A stretch of 64,000 nt of DNA from Nectonema munidae (GCA_030549495.1 JAUIRK010000633.1:124001-188000), one strand, 5' to 3'. Positions 11,974 through 23,642 are shown, counted from the stretch's first letter. Program-made: numbers and translations. Notes: generated by a model not told the origin, from the letters alone.

Positions 11974-13030
11974 AAATATTTTCGCTGCCCACTTTTCTCT
12001 ACTTGTTAGCACAATAAGTGTATTTAATTATGATAAATTTAGAAGATTTATTTTATCGAGAAAAAAATAGAATTTTTAAAGAAGAAAGTGTAAACTGGAA
12101 AATTCAAAATTTCATCATTTTTCAATAGCACTATGATTAAAAATATTGATTTCTGAGATATACGTTGAATCCGATCCTGTTGTCGGTATGATTTAGTATA
12201 ATAATAACATTTTAATGTCTGTTTGTGAAAGAGGTATCCAATGGTATATTTATTAACCTTAAAATTTTAGGAAGGCATCATCGTTAAACAACTCCAATCA
12301 TAAATATGAAAAGAAAATAGAAGAAACATTGGAATTCATATCTTTAAGCAAGGTATACAATCTGCCTATATTTTTCACATTTTTTAGTGTTTTATTTCCA
12401 TAACTACTATGCATGATCTTTTTTTCGAGTAATAAAATATAGTGACTCGCGTGATAGGAATCACGACCTTTCGTGCCACCTTTGTCATGCGTCCTATAGG
12501 TTCAGAATAACCTGTCTCTCAGTTTTTATGTCTACGTGCAACGAACACAGCTGGATATCTTTGGGAAAAAAGCGGTTGCAGAGTGAAAACGTTTCAACTT
12601 GGAATTTGGTTCGGATGAAAATTCTGTTATTTGCATCATTCATCAAATATTTAAATCAAGGCGTTCCTTTTATTTTAATATTAGATGACGGAAAATTAAA
12701 GGGATATAAAATTGGTACGTGATGCAAAGAACACCACATTTCGGATAAAGAGTAATAAATTGTTGGTATTTCTGAGAACGAAATAGAATGATCTCTCATA
12801 AAATCCATGCCGTTTTGTTTGATGCTGATGTAGATGTAGATGCAGAATAACTAGCGTGGGGGCTCCGGCTCCATAGAATAATTTTTTTGGCATGACCGCT
12901 AACATCAAATATCAGTCCAAATGCAGTTTCGCAAAATTCTTAGTTTATTTGGTACTAAGCATTGAGTTTGACTAAATTTAAAATTAAATAAAAATGACAC
13001 TAAATATAAAATAAAGTGAAAATAAATCGT
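11974..13030. other. Unassigned stretch
   Basis: AT-rich with short open frames at 12528-12722 (+) and 12696-12908 (-) that show no domain. 12840-12880 contains a GGCTCCGGCTCC motif like that seen in other repeat ends here, so part may be old transposon. Confidence 0.4.
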
Positions 13031-13039
13031 AGATGAAAA

Positions 13040-13411
13040 AAATGAATTAAAATGAATTTGTTTTCAGGAATAAAATTTGCTTCTACCAAATCTCCGTTCA
13101 TTGAAGCTCGCGTGTCAGAATGAATAATATAGAGCCGAAAACAATGGCTCCACAATATTAACCTGAGTTGAGGGCAATGCAGGAACTACATGTCCCACAT
13201 TTCGAACTATTTTAGGATAATGTGGTATAGCCTCTAAGACATTGAACTGAGACGACCTATCTATTTTCTCTATTTCATTCAAAGCATAGAAGTCGAGTTT
13301 AGATTTAAAAAGCGGGGAAACTTTTGATTTCGAAATTCTACTTTCTATCTTTATTCTGCTGCGCTTGATTCCAATATCAAGATGTTTCTCATTAGGTAAA
13401 CGCTTAATCAA
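13040..13411 (-). pseudogene. hAT transposase C-terminal dimerisation fragment
   Basis: The minus-strand frame contains LDFYALNEIEKI, AIPHYPKIVRNVGHVVPALP, and then STQVNIVEPLFSAL. In hAT transposases of the aphid/cnidarian-rich group the equivalent is 'YPxI...VPxTQVSVERLFSALxxIKSDxRxSMxEDL'. A frameshift after FSAL restores HSDTRASMNGDLVEANFIPE, continuing the same motif order to about 13040. The conserved E-R pair before LFSAL is E-P here, another sign of decay. Only the dimerisation end survives; no inverted repeats were seen nearby. Confidence 0.8.
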
Positions 13412-13414
13412 TCT

Positions 13415-14294
13415 TTTTTATAATTCATGAGCGAACCTTGAACTCATTATTTAATATTTGATGATTAACACTTGATTTTTGTTTGAGATCATTTAAAATC
13501 TCATAAAAGTTGATCAAAAAGTCCATATGAAAATTGATTTTTCTAAAAAAGATGTTCAGAAATTTTCGCCAAAACTGAAGAATATTTTTTATAATATAAT
13601 TTATTTATTTGTATATCAATATACAGATTGTATCTTCAATATGTGTGTATATAATCCTTTGCTTGTTATATGAATTAATTTGTTTGTAAGTTATAGTTTA
13701 TTAATTAATAAATCAAATAGCTTAACCAATAACTACTATTTAAATCAATTAGTTTGTGATTAGTTTATTTGTTCATTACTTAGTAATAGTTTGTAAATTT
13801 GCTAATCAATTAGTTAAAAGTTAAATAATGTATAATTTTAAAAATTAATTTTATTATTTGTTGTTCTATGGTTATTTTTTATTACTTTTTTTGTTCTATT
13901 ACTTAGTTTGATTTAATAAAAATTAGTCCATCAGTTTGGATTTGCTAATTAATGATTTAAACTATATTTACTATACATATTATATAGTTAGTTCGTTTTA
14001 AGTATATTTGTTTCTTTATTAGTCAGAATTGTTAATTAGTTAGTCAAATGGTTGATGAAGTAACTTTTCAAATTTTATGCTATGTTTGCTAGTTAGTTAC
14101 CATGTTTGCTAAGCTCTTGATATTGAGAGATGCAAAATACTAATTAGAAAATGGTTAGGAGCCGGAGCCATTAAAATTTCTAGGAGCTCCCACTCCACTC
14201 AATATGATCAGCTTGACTCCCACTCTGGTTCTTCCAAAATTATCTATTACGGCCTCCCAAGCCCTGGTCGATATGTACGCGCCATTACTGCTAT
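13415..14294. other. AT-rich stretch with repeat-like end at 14155-14275
   Basis: 13440-14130 is plain AT-rich DNA with TTAGTTTG-like repeats. 14155-14275 contains GGAGCCGGAGCC, then a run of CCCACTC motifs and GCCTCCCAAGCCCTGG. It resembles other G/C-spaced MITE remnants in the window, but without identifiable boundaries. Confidence 0.4.
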
Positions 14295-14302
14295 AAAGAC
14301 AT

Positions 14303-14537
14303 CAGGGGCGCACATACGGAGGCAGGGAAGCTGGCGATGCTGCCCCTCAATCTGATTTCAAGAGGGTGAAAAGGCGATTCGCTGCACCAATAATTTTTAA
14401 TTTTATATCATTAAAAGACTTGTTTGGCTTGCAAATTGACTTTCCGTATTTCTTCACTTGTTTTACGGCTGAATTTCTTAAAAATTATTAAAAAAAGCCC
14501 CCCCCCCCTCCCAAAATCTTAAGGATGTGCACCCCTG
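14303..14537. mobile_element. hAT MITE (235 bp) with poly-C run
   Basis: Ends are CAGGGGCGCACATACGGAGG and, on the opposite strand, CAGGGGTGCACATCCTTAAG. Flanks AAAGACAT (14295-14302) and AAAGGAAT (14538-14545) are an 8-bp target duplication with two changes. A C-run lies near 14501-14512. The left end is closely related to that of R1 copy A (CAGGGGCGCACATCC), so R1 and this MITE probably share a mobilising hAT transposase. No coding capacity. Confidence 0.85.
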
Positions 14538-15008
14538 AAAGGAATATATATTCATTCAACGATAATCATCAAAGGACTTGAGAAAAACGCAATACCATTT
14601 TGCACAACATTTTATTCAAAATGACATTTATTAAGACAAAAATTTCAAAACAATCGAGCTTAAAATAAAGTAATTCAGTGAATTTACGCGTATTTTTTCA
14701 TACAACCTTGATGTCAGTGTATTTTGTGATAAAAAAAAATGATGTAAAATATCATTTTTCTGTATTCAATTTAGATTACTGCACTTTTACTGATATCATT
14801 TTCGTATTCATAATTAAAATACCTTGAAAAAAGCAAATCAGATATTGAGCGTGATACTAAAGCATTTGGTAGTTTAGTATTGCCAAATATGTCATTCATA
14901 AGATACTTACTAATTTTGCAAAAAGTAATTTTAATAAACTTCTACAATCATTACTCACGTCAGACGAATTTGGGCGTAGAGGACCCAGTCTTTCCCCTCC
15001 AAACATTT

Positions 15009-15905
15009 TTACAGTGCGATTCTTGCGTAGTGTGAGCCGACAGCAAGTAACAAGACGCTGTTGATGACGGTTAGACAGATGATTGACGGAAAGAAGTAGA
15101 CCTCAGCTATCGGAGAAAACGAGCAAAAGCAATTAGACAAGAAATGGAGGATGCTGTTGGCGCAATGCAAAAGGGCGTACGATAAAAAGAGAGAAGTGAG
15201 CATATTGAACACTCTGTCATAGTCGTTGTAATTTTTGTAAACTATTTTCCATTCCTTCTTTTTGTCTTTTAGGACTTTTCTAGCGAGGGCAAGCGTTAGC
15301 GTTATGGGACCGATGTTTGAGACGAATTCCGTCAGAATAAGCATGACAAGAGATAGCGGACTGGATCGCTTCTTGCGTATATACCATATGTCGTAGTTTA
15401 TATCGGCGGGCGCATTAGTTATGTTGTCGGCATTGCTCTTTGGGTGATTTTCGGGAGTGTACGATAGACATACTTCCAGAATTGTGTAGTAGTATGTGAT
15501 GGGGTATGAGAGAATGAAGCAAGAAATGATGATAAATGGGTGATGAGGATCATAGTTCTCGAATATCAGCTCGATCGAGTTGAAAAACCACGTGATGAGG
15601 AAGTGACAAAGGTATAGTTGAACAGCTCTTTCGAAAGCCAGATGAAAGTAAATGATGTAGTATTGGTAGTAGAAGTTGTTGTACACGGACATCACGTTTA
15701 ATTGGAGGAAAAAGTCGCCAATCGGGTAAATGAAGTGTAGGATGCAGAGCGTGATTGACAGCAGACTGGTGATGCGGATGGTCGAGTAGTTGTAGCGAGA
15801 GGAAACTTTGCAGCGCTTCAGCAATTTAAATAGGTAGATTGAGAGAATGAATTCCATTAACACAATGCCCAACAGAAAGTAGGAGAGGATGTGGACAAAC
15901 TTCAT
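15009..15905 (-). CDS. Orphan multi-pass (about seven-helix) membrane protein
   Basis: A single-exon frame of 298 codons if the ATG at 15905 is used (MKFVHILSYFLLG); an upstream in-frame ATG at 15941 would add 12 residues (MCGSVRASHRGS) but leaves a weaker membrane-protein start. I count seven long hydrophobic segments at about residues 3-27, 43-65, 83-110, 125-150, 185-210, 230-257 and 265-288, with a charged loop (RKVLKDKKKEWK) before the sixth. Residues FERAVQ lie inside the third segment, and an NHPKSNADN stretch in the longest loop has an N-linked glycosylation-like NIT. The topology suggests a receptor or other polytopic membrane protein, but there is no DRY, NPxxY or insect gustatory TYxxxxxQF signature, and I recognise no family. 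The C-terminus is very short. A possible AATAAA (minus strand) is at 14611-14616. The reading frame is uninterrupted, so it is probably functional. Confidence 0.75.
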   Translation of the reverse strand: MKFVHILSYFLLGIVLMEFILSIYLFKLLKRCKVSSRYNYSTIRITSLLSITLCILHFIYPIGDFFLQLNVMSVYNNFYYQYYIIYFHLAFERAVQLYLCHFLITWFFNSIELIFENYDPHHPFIIISCFILSYPITYYYTILEVCLSYTPENHPKSNADNITNAPADINYDIWYIRKKRSSPLSLVMLILTEFVSNIGPITLTLALARKVLKDKKKEWKIVYKNYNDYDRVFNMLTSLFLSYALLHCANSILHFLSNCFCSFSPIAEVYFFPSIICLTVINSVLLLAVGSHYARIAL

Positions 15906-16120
15906 GCTCCCTCTGTGACTTGCGCGCACACTCCCACACACTTCACAATAAAGAGACTTGCAAAAACTAATTGCTCCGTGTAATCACCGTTGCGTTGCTA
16001 CGTTGTGTAACTTTGAACTTTTTGTGCTTCAAAAACGATGTTGCTGCTCTTTACATCGCCGATAATCGCGGGAGGAGAGATGCTGCGCTTTTGAAGGCAA
16101 AACTCTTTTATCCTCTTCAT
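15906..16120. promoter_or_regulatory. CpG-containing upstream region of the membrane-protein gene
   Basis: The stretch just upstream of the minus-strand start is richer in G+C and CpG (CACCGTTGCG, CGCCGATAATCGCGG) than the surrounding DNA and probably contains the promoter. No TATA box was identified. A plus-strand open frame here has no domain and is treated as chance. Confidence 0.35.
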
Positions 16121-16189
16121 CTCGCAATCAATACGCTCTCCTTTACTCAAATAAATCATTTTTCGACATATACCTCAGCGTAGATATAA

Positions 16190-16600
16190 TTACGAGTTAT
16201 ATCATGCTTCAACCAAAATTTGGTTAAATCAAGCATATTTTAACCAAAAGTTTTTAAATGCCTTAGAAAAATTTATGTCCTCACTTATATTCAAAAAATA
16301 TTTCACTAGCCAAGTCTGTCCACCCCCTGTAAATATCGGTCCAGCTAAAAAGAGAATTTATCTCCAAATTTTTATAAACAAAATTAAAATTGCATATGTG
16401 AGTATATTCATACATTGAAAAATGAGTAGAAGTATTTGTTATATTGGTATAGTCATTATTTAAGTTCTTTTTAATAAACGAATTTAATACAAGAATATTG
16501 TTTCTAGCATGCTTTTTACTTTAAACGTATTTTGCCTTATAATATAATCCAATGATACGAGTAAGGATTCATTAATTTTTACTCCGCATGCAAAAATAAT
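16190..16600. other. AT-rich stretch, nothing recognised
   Basis: Contains a short palindrome, AACCAAAATTTGGTT, near 16210. No coding or repeat feature identified. Confidence 0.4.
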
Positions 16601-16603
16601 ATA

Positions 16604-18377
16604 CCGTAAAGTTCGGCTTATAAGACCCCTTTTCATTGCTAAATATCAGTCTTAAAATTAAGAGAGGGTCTTATACGCCAAAGTAAAAAATCTTAGTTTA
16701 AAAAATTACAAAAAAATTTTTTTTTAATTAGTACATTTTGAAATTATACTTACTATTTTTTATTAGAAAATTTTTTTTAGAAAACTTTTGTAATATTTTT
16801 TGTATATAAAATATTTTACATAATTTTTTTCATAATTATTTTATAACTACTCAAGCTTACGCAATATTTTTAAAATGGTTTTCTCTTAAAGAAGATCTTA
16901 TGAAACAGGTTACAAACTTAAAGTGATTGAATTTTCTATGGAAAACTCCATTCATGCTACGGCAAGAAAATTCAATATTACTACTAAAATGGTAAGAGAT
17001 TGGAAAAGTAAAGAAAATATTTTAAAGAACTTACCTCGTAAAAAATGTGCAATGAGAAGTGGAAAAGCACATTGGCCCATCTTGGAAGAAAATATTTCGA
17101 ATATGATTAAAGAGAAGCGTCAAAATGGTTATGTAGTAACCCAAAATCAAATTCGCATTTTTGCTCTTCAATGGGCAAAATTAAATCAACACATACCAAA
17201 AAATTTAAAGCTACCAAATCATGGTGCTATAGATTTATGAAGAGAAATGACTTTGTAATTAGACATCAAACTAAAATTTCACAAAAACTACCCCAAGAAC
17301 TGGAAAATAAAGTTTTAAACATTCAAAAATTTATAATAAATAAACGCAAAGAATATAACTATCCACTTTCAAATATTGGAAATATGGACAAAACACCGAT
17401 CTATTTTGATATGGTTGGAAATCGAACAGTATCTTAAAAGGGGGAAAACTATTCTTTTAAAAACGACAGGTCACGAAAAAACACGTTTTACTGTGGTTTT
17501 AGCTTGTTTAGCAGATGGACTAAGCTAAAACCCATGGTTATTTTTAAGCGAAAATTGATGCCAAAAATTATGTTTCACAAAGGAGTTTTTGTTCATGTAA
17601 ATGCTAAAGGATGGATGGATGAAGACGGAGTCAGATTGTGGATTCAAAATGTTTGGATGAAAAGACCCAACTCTTTTAATAATTCTCGTAGTTTATTAGT
17701 ATGGGATATGTTTAAACCTCATTTGTGTGCCGAAGTTAAAAAAACTGTTGACAAACAAAACTGACTTAGCAGTTATTCCTGCCGGATTGACTTCCCTTTT
17801 GCAATCTCTAAATAAACCTTTTAAAGATAATATTCGAAAACAGTGGAATGATTGCTTTACTAGTTCTGAAAAATCCTTAACAAAAATGGAAATATGCGTC
17901 CTCCTTCACTCTCTACTCTTTTGCAAAGCATGGAATGACTTAAAGCCTTCAATTGTTGAATATTCTTTTAAAAAATGTTGTATTTCTAATGCAATGGATG
18001 GCACTGAAGATACAATCATTTGGGAAAATGAAGACCGCGAAACTGAGAAAAGAGTGTCTGATGATGAATATCCATATGCCGATTTCTTAACTGAAGTTGA
18101 TGAAGAATTGATTGATCAATCAAACAAAACAGATTCAGAAGATAGTCTTTGCTAAGTGGTGTTTTTTAAATTACTAAATATTGTTTTGTTGCGAGTTAAT
18201 TTTTTCGATATATTTTCTTAAATATACGCAATTTTTTGTAAATTCAAAAGATATTAGTAGATACGTTTTTCTTTAATTTTTGTATTTTTGTTACAGGGTC
18301 TTATACGCCGAAAATAAGTATAATTCAGTTTTTTACTTAATGTTATTTAGGGGGGTCTTATAAGCCGAACTTTACGG
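16604..18377 (+). mobile_element. pogo-type DNA transposon (1.77 kb), complete ends
   Basis: TA flanks both ends (16602-16603, 18378-18379). The outermost bases are perfect inverted repeats: CCGTAAAGTTCGGCTTATAA at the left, reappearing inverted at the right, and extending through GACCCC. A second, subterminal motif, GGGTCTTATACGCC, occurs at about 16669-16682 and about 18297-18310 in the same direction. The left end therefore can fold into a hairpin, and the right end carries a direct repeat. These are plausible transposase-binding sites. The interior is a single decayed transposase. Confidence 0.95.
16876..18155 (+). pseudogene. pogo (POGK-like) transposase, broken
   Basis: An ATG at 16876 meets a stop after four codons. 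The homologous frame then runs YETGYKLKVIEFSMENSIHA, a psq-type helix-turn-helix, followed by TTKMVRDWKS, the CENP-B-like second DNA-binding domain (KKFKATKSWCYRFMKRNDFV, after a frameshift near 17210), and the DDE core. First acidic residue: NMDKTPIYFDM. Second: LLVWDMFKPHL. The third is normally in 'LQPLDVSxNKPFKD', but here LLQSLNKPFKDN lacks the DVS tripeptide, so the third Asp is deleted. Residues VIPAGLT and the acidic tail (VDEELIDQSNKTDSEDS) match POGK/pogo proteins. Stops and frameshifts occur at about four places. Family role: TA-specific cut-and-paste transposition; this copy is dead although its termini are intact. Confidence 0.92.
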
Positions 18378-18379
18378 TA

Positions 18380-18817
18380 AGTGATTCTCTATTAACTACG
18401 TACAATGACGTAGACACACATTTTTGTGTGAAAGAGCGCGATGGAACATTCCTGCGTATGTTTAGTTGCATATGGGTTTTGCTTACAACAGCTCTCTATT
18501 ATGTGTGCTTACGAGCTCAATTATCTGCATGTCCTCTTTCCCTTCGTTTATTTCTTTGTCTGTATTTCGTTTTTTTCTCGCACTTTCTAATAAATATAAG
18601 TTCCTATAAATTTTACATAAAAACGAAATACAATGTTTTATAAAAGAAATCGTGAAGTTCAACCCCTCGTTGTACTGTTACTTCTAAAATCTAATATACA
18701 ATTAATTCTCTGTGGGGAATAAAAGATGTAAGAATTAATAATAAAAATATACTTATTATTGAACTTTTTTGAAAACAATTAGCTAACAATATTTCACTTC
18801 AATTATAGTCTTTAATG
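18380..18817. other. AT-rich stretch, nothing recognised
   Basis: A short plus-strand open frame (18428-18643) is hydrophobic but has no domain or splice context. Confidence 0.4.
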
Positions 18818-18825
18818 ACAGTACC

Positions 18826-19102
18826 CAGGGCCGGCCTTAGGCCACTGCAACCTATGCGCCCGCAGTGGGCCCCGCGCTTCTCATTTTTCATTTTGATGAT
18901 ATATTGTATGATTTCGCTAAACGCAAGGTTCGCAAAGTAAAGTTACTTTGATCGTCATTTTGTGTTAATTAAAAAGTAATAAAACAAATCCCTTTTCTTT
19001 TTTTCAAAATCTTATTTCTCACTTTTAATCTTTTTTCCTACCCACACTTGGCCCCGCGAATCCATTTTGCCTAGGGCCCCACGAACACTAGGGCCGACCC
19101 TG
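18826..19102. mobile_element. hAT MITE (277 bp), GGCCGGCC-type ends
   Basis: Perfect 8-bp target duplication ACAGTACC (18818-18825 and 19103-19110). Ends CAGGGCCGGCCTTAGG and, opposite strand, CAGGGTCGGCCCTAGTG are inverted repeats with few mismatches. The interior is non-coding. The perfect duplication indicates a fairly recent insertion. Confidence 0.95.
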
Positions 19103-19110
19103 ACAGTACC

Positions 19111-19565
19111 TCACCTACTCACTTATAAAAAATATTTTCATCTAGTTAAATTTACCCGATTTAATTTAGTAAATTAACTATTCAGAGTTTTCATAATCTA
19201 GTGAACAAAACTAATAAAGGAAAAAATCTAAAACAAAAAATTAAAATTTTAATTCCATGGATACCCCAACCCCACATTACATTTCTTTTTGGCTATTACT
19301 TTGCTTTCTTATTACAACTAGAATATCCATCTTAACAAAATTAAACATGACTTCTATATTTTGATTTCATTTGTTTTGTGCTTTCCATTACTAGAAAAAT
19401 CATATTGCCAAAGGATGCTTTCGATATTTTCTTTTTATATGTATCAAATCTGAACGTCCTTCATTTTTTAAATTATATCTAAATTTACAAACTCTCACTC
19501 GTAAAACAAGGCTTTTAGAAGGTCTGCAAAATATCTCGAAAAATATCACTGAAAAACATAATTAA
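19111..19565. other. AT-rich stretch, nothing recognised
   Basis: No coding, RNA or repeat feature found between the hAT MITE and the 3' end of the RTE LINE. Confidence 0.4.
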
Positions 19566-19569
19566 GTGC

Positions 19570-22260
19570 CGTTTCAATTTTTTTAGATATTTAGTCCGTC
19601 ACGAGTGCTTCGACGTGGCTTCACTAAAATGACCTTATCATTAATATCCTTGCTTCTTCCTTTTCTTTGACTACACCTTGTCCCCAAGTTGGGAGGCGGT
19701 GGCTTTGATTCTGTCTCCACTTTTCTCGATTTTATGCTTCGGAGTTCATCGAGTCGCTCTTTCAGATCATCTTTCAATCTTTTGAACTGTCTCCCCCTAC
19801 TTCTCACTCCCACCAGTTACTTGTCCAACACTTGACGCACAACATCATCTTCCTTAAAATATGACCAAATCATCGCGATTTCCTACTCTCCAGTACTGCC
19901 AACATTACTCCAATCTTTCTTTCCACTTCTCCATTTTTATTCGATCTTTCAATGTTATTGCCATCATCTTTCTAAGCATCTTCATCTTGATTGCTACTAA
20001 CTTCTTTTATCTTTCTTCTCCAAGCTCCAGCATTCGCATCCATACGTCATCACTGGTTGTATGATTGTTCTGAAAATCTTCGCTTTCAGTTTCATTTGCA
20101 TTCTATTCTCGTTGATAACCGTTTTGACCTGTTTCCATTTCAACCAACCAGCATTTACTCTTCCAACTTCCCCTATCCACAATTTGCGATTCCAAGTACA
20201 GTAATTGCTCGTTATATCGAATTCGGATAACTCGAAGTTTTTACGAGGTCCCGGCAATTTCCTTATAATTTGCATGTTAAATTATCCATATAACTCGAAG
20301 TCAGTTTACTCGCATTTTCTGTTAATTCGAGGTGAATTTTGAAGCCATAGCCTTACACATTGCAGATAATTACATTGTTTAACTCGAAGTTTGACTTGAA
20401 AAAACTTTTTGAGTTAATTAACACCTGTTTTTAATCCTAGAGCAGCAAACTGTTGGCTTTGTTTAGTGTAACGGAAATCTTACAGGTGAATGAAATTAAA
20501 ACGTAGATTTTCACGAGTTGTTTGTGTTAATTAATTAAGTACGCATGTGTAAATTGAAGTCGATGAGCTTATATGACACAATAGATTTATTAAAGCTTAT
20601 ATGACACAATAGTTTATTAAAGCTAGAAATATTTTAAATAAAAAACAAGGGATGATTTTTTATGTTCTAACTGAATAATCTTGTATCAGAATCACTTCTT
20701 TTGTTTAAATAAATTTTTATCTGTTTATTAAATTTTTAATGTTTGTTTATAAATATATATTTTAATCATTTTAAAGTTTTTTTTTGAAAGGCTAAAGATG
20801 ACCACGCATGCGCGTTGGTATTTAGTTTAACACAGTAAAAGTAAAAATTTGTTAACTCGAAGTCCGGATAACTCGAAGTACTTCAATAGGTCCCATCGGT
20901 TCCGAGATAACGAACTTTTAGTACTTGAAACGTGTCCTCTTTTTACCATATCTATCTTCAACAATTATCTGCTGGCCATCTTGTTTACTGCAAACCATAA
21001 TTTCTGTCTTTCCAGCAACCATCTTCCGCTTTCTAAGCTTTCTTGCCACTTTATATCTTTTTCCTGGAGCTGTTCATCGCTCTCCGCCAATCATATCTCG
21101 GTAAATCATATGCAAATTAAAGTTCCCAAAGATCTTCAGTTCTTAGATGCTTTAATAGTTCGTCAACCACCAATGCAAAACGGTAGAGGCATCGTGAAAT
21201 TCCTTCTGCAGTTTTAATGGCTGTCTTTGTCTAACCAATTTTTCGTGTATACCTTTTCTACGCAAGCACCAATATACCACTTTTCTAGGAATAGTAATAC
21301 GCAATTATTTTTACCACTGATGAAATTCGCTTGTTTAAGATTCCTTCCAGTAATTTCAGTCCGTGTTGCAGCAACTTAACGCTACGATAACTACAACATT
21401 CTAACACATCTCATTTCTTCCAAATGGGCACTAGTGCACTTTTCCTCCAATCTTTAGGTATTTTTTTCAATCCGCGCAGTTATCAGTATTTCTACAATCC
21501 ACTTGAAAGTTTCTTGGCCTCGTGCTTTTAGTATATCAATACTAATCTCGCTAAATCCACATGCTTTATTGTTCTTCATTTTTCTGATTTGTTCCAATAC
21601 TTTCTCTTCATTAATTATTTTTCCTGGTCCTTCAACTGTGAGCGTGTCTTCTTCATATTTTCTATATTGAGAAGTTCGTCAAAAGATCTCGCCCACCTGT
21701 TTTTAATTTTTTCAGTGTCAAATATGATTTTTCCTTTTTTATCCTTAATATTGACGTTTCCAATTTTGTCGTTCTTTTCTGCCTAGCTTTTGCTATCTGT
21801 ATATTCTATTCACTCATTCTTTTGTTCTTAGGTCTTCTTAGAGTTGCTGCGTCCCTTTATTTCTAGCAATCACAATGCTCCTTTTAGCGTCCCTCTTTTT
21901 TGTTTCATAGATTTCCTTGTATTTTTTAAGGTTTGTTTTTACCACATCCTGAATGCTATTTTTTCTCTTTTAGCATATTTCTTACACTTTCGTTCCACCA
22001 CCATGTCTCCTGTTTCATTCTTCCTTTATTTTTTGCCAAATTTCTTCTACGTGGTTATTCCTCTTCCATCATTATCTTTATTACAGCTCTTTTGAACTCA
22101 AGCCTTGTTTCTGTTTTCTTCAATTTCTAAATCTCTTTTTTTTTTAAGTTTTATTTTTGTTTTTCAACATATCAAGGACAACCAAGCTATGCTGACTGAT
22201 AATCTTATTAATATTAATAGTTATGTTAATACCAATGTCCTTATCACACAATTCCTTAAA
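19570..22260 (-). mobile_element. RTE-clade LINE remnant (5'-truncated, broken)
   Basis: Successive minus-strand blocks follow the order of an RTE-type ORF2. They are: KIISQHSLVVLDM (end of the endonuclease region, about 22180); ETGDMVVERK, with KEKIAFRMW-like spacing (about 21990); EKVLEQIRKMKNNKACGFSE (about 21560-21600); the reverse-transcriptase finger with IPKDWRKSALVPI and CCSYRSVKLLQHGLKLLEG (about 21370-21460); then RVNAGWLKWKQV and KIFRTIIQPVMTYGCECW (about 20030-20160); and finally LVGVRSRGRQFKRLKDDLKE (about 19760). The palm block with the catalytic YADD was not located. Many stops and frameshifts are present, and a Tigger-type MITE interrupts the reverse transcriptase at 20199-20921. 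RTE elements copy themselves by target-primed reverse transcription; this copy is long dead. It ends about 250 bp upstream of the SRFBP1-like exon. Confidence 0.88.
20199..20921. mobile_element. Tigger-type MITE (723 bp) inserted in the RTE LINE
   Basis: TA precedes and follows (20197-20198, 20922-20923). The left end reads CAGTAATTGCTCGTTATATC then GGATAACTCGAAG; the right end inverted reads GTTCGTTATCTCGG followed by GAGTTATCCGGACTTCGAG. The AACTCGAAGT motif recurs several times internally. LINE coding sequence flanks both sides in the same order, so the insertion post-dates the LINE. No transposase is encoded. Confidence 0.85.
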
Positions 22261-22509
22261 CTCTTCATCTATTTTATATTGACTAAATATTGTAAAAATT
22301 GATAAATTGCTTTTTTGTTTTTGATATGATTTTGAATAACTCATCTTTTCTATTATTTACTTTAAAAATCGTATAAAAAAGAACTAAATCTTTTTGTAGA
22401 GTTTAGTACAGTGTATGATAAAGAATAACGACAAATTAATTTTGAGTTCTCTGTGTTAGAGGAAAGAGTCTGTTAAGAGATTAGCAATTTTATTTATCTT
22501 TTAATAGAA

Positions 22510-23642
22510 ATTGCAGCTAGATGATATCTCGCGCTTTTGTTTGATATATGAAGAATCCTTTCACAATGAAGAAGACAAAATGTCTGAGCTACGACGTCTA
22601 ACGATCACAGACAAGTGGGTAAGTAAAAATAAACTTCTTTTATTTTCATTTGAAGTATTAATTCAGTTTCTTTCTTTTACAGAATTTCAACGTACTTTCC
22701 AAGATGCAGAATCAACAAGGAATTTTAAAAATGGTTCAAGATTTTCGCTATAAGCACAATGATTGGCGCCAAATTTTAAATTTTGTTCTAAGTTCTAGGA
22801 AAAAGAATAACATTTCGCTTTCATCAACCTATAGGGACGAATTGTTAATGAATTCTAAAATTGAAAATATTTCTACCGATGAAAATAATTTGAAGAACAA
22901 TAATGATTGTTTCGCTACCTCTAAAATAAATGAAGAAAAAAGAATAACTTTAAGCGAGTGTAGAAAAATGAAAACAGATGAATTAAAAATTCCTGTTCAT
23001 CCTACAAATGAATCCACTGATAGAAATAACATTGAAAATCTTAAAAGTAAAAAGAAAAGAAAGAAAAAAGCTGTTGGCAAAAAGTCTAGAGAAGTTACGA
23101 AGAGTGAAAGTTTGGTGCAACGATTCAACATCAATGGTAATACAGAAGAGGGCGGTTGTGGTGACGTCTGTAACAATGTTTCAGATGCAAAGCCTAAAAT
23201 AAAGGATAATACTACGGTTGATATAGGAGATAATTCGATTTTCGAAAACTTGAAAAATGACCCTTTCTTTTCTATAAGTGTTAGTGACAAGAGAGAAAGT
23301 GATGATGATTCAAAATCTTTGGAATCCGTTAAGATTTATCCATGTGGAGATGGAGGCGAAAAATATGATAAAAGCATGCTGACAGATTTTTACAAATTAA
23401 ATCCTTCGAAAAGGTGGGGTAGCAGGAAAAGAGTGGTGAATGCATCAACTCATCAGAGCAGAAAAAGAAACTACATGAAAGAAGACACGAAAAAGGCAGT
23501 GATTGATTCCAGAAGTAACAAGGACTTAGAAATTCTACAAAAGTCACATCCTTCTTGGCAAGCTAGTGCTAACAAAAAGAAAGAATTTTCGATAAATCAA
23601 AAGTTCACTGGCAAAAAAATAATCTTTACCGATAATGAATGA
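22510..23642 (+). CDS. SRFBP1: BUD22/SRFBP1-type nucleolar protein, last two exons
   Basis: Two exons. The first begins after a pyrimidine-rich AG near 22508 and ends at 22618 before GTAAGT. The second begins at 22683 after TTTCTTTCTTTTACAG and runs to the TGA at 23640-23642. The junction is in phase (..TITDKW joined to NFNVLSKMQNQQ..). The decisive evidence is the C-terminus: HPSWQASANKKKEF, then FTGKKIIFTD, matching the 'LHPSWxASKKRKEQQ...FQGKKIxFDD' end of BUD22/SRFBP1 proteins. Between lie KKKRKKKAVGKKS (basic, nuclear-type) and acidic low-complexity regions; KRWGSRKR precedes the end. BUD22 acts in the nucleolus in small-subunit ribosome assembly, and vertebrate SRFBP1 also binds serum response factor. 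The N-terminal exons are not seen; upstream DNA is LINE remnant, so they must lie further away or be unrecognised. The frame is open and splice sites are good, so it is likely functional. Confidence 0.85.

Noticed and set aside
19861-22302. Plus-strand hydrophobic open frames upstream of the SRFBP1-like exons
   Set aside because: Antisense shadows of the RTE LINE.
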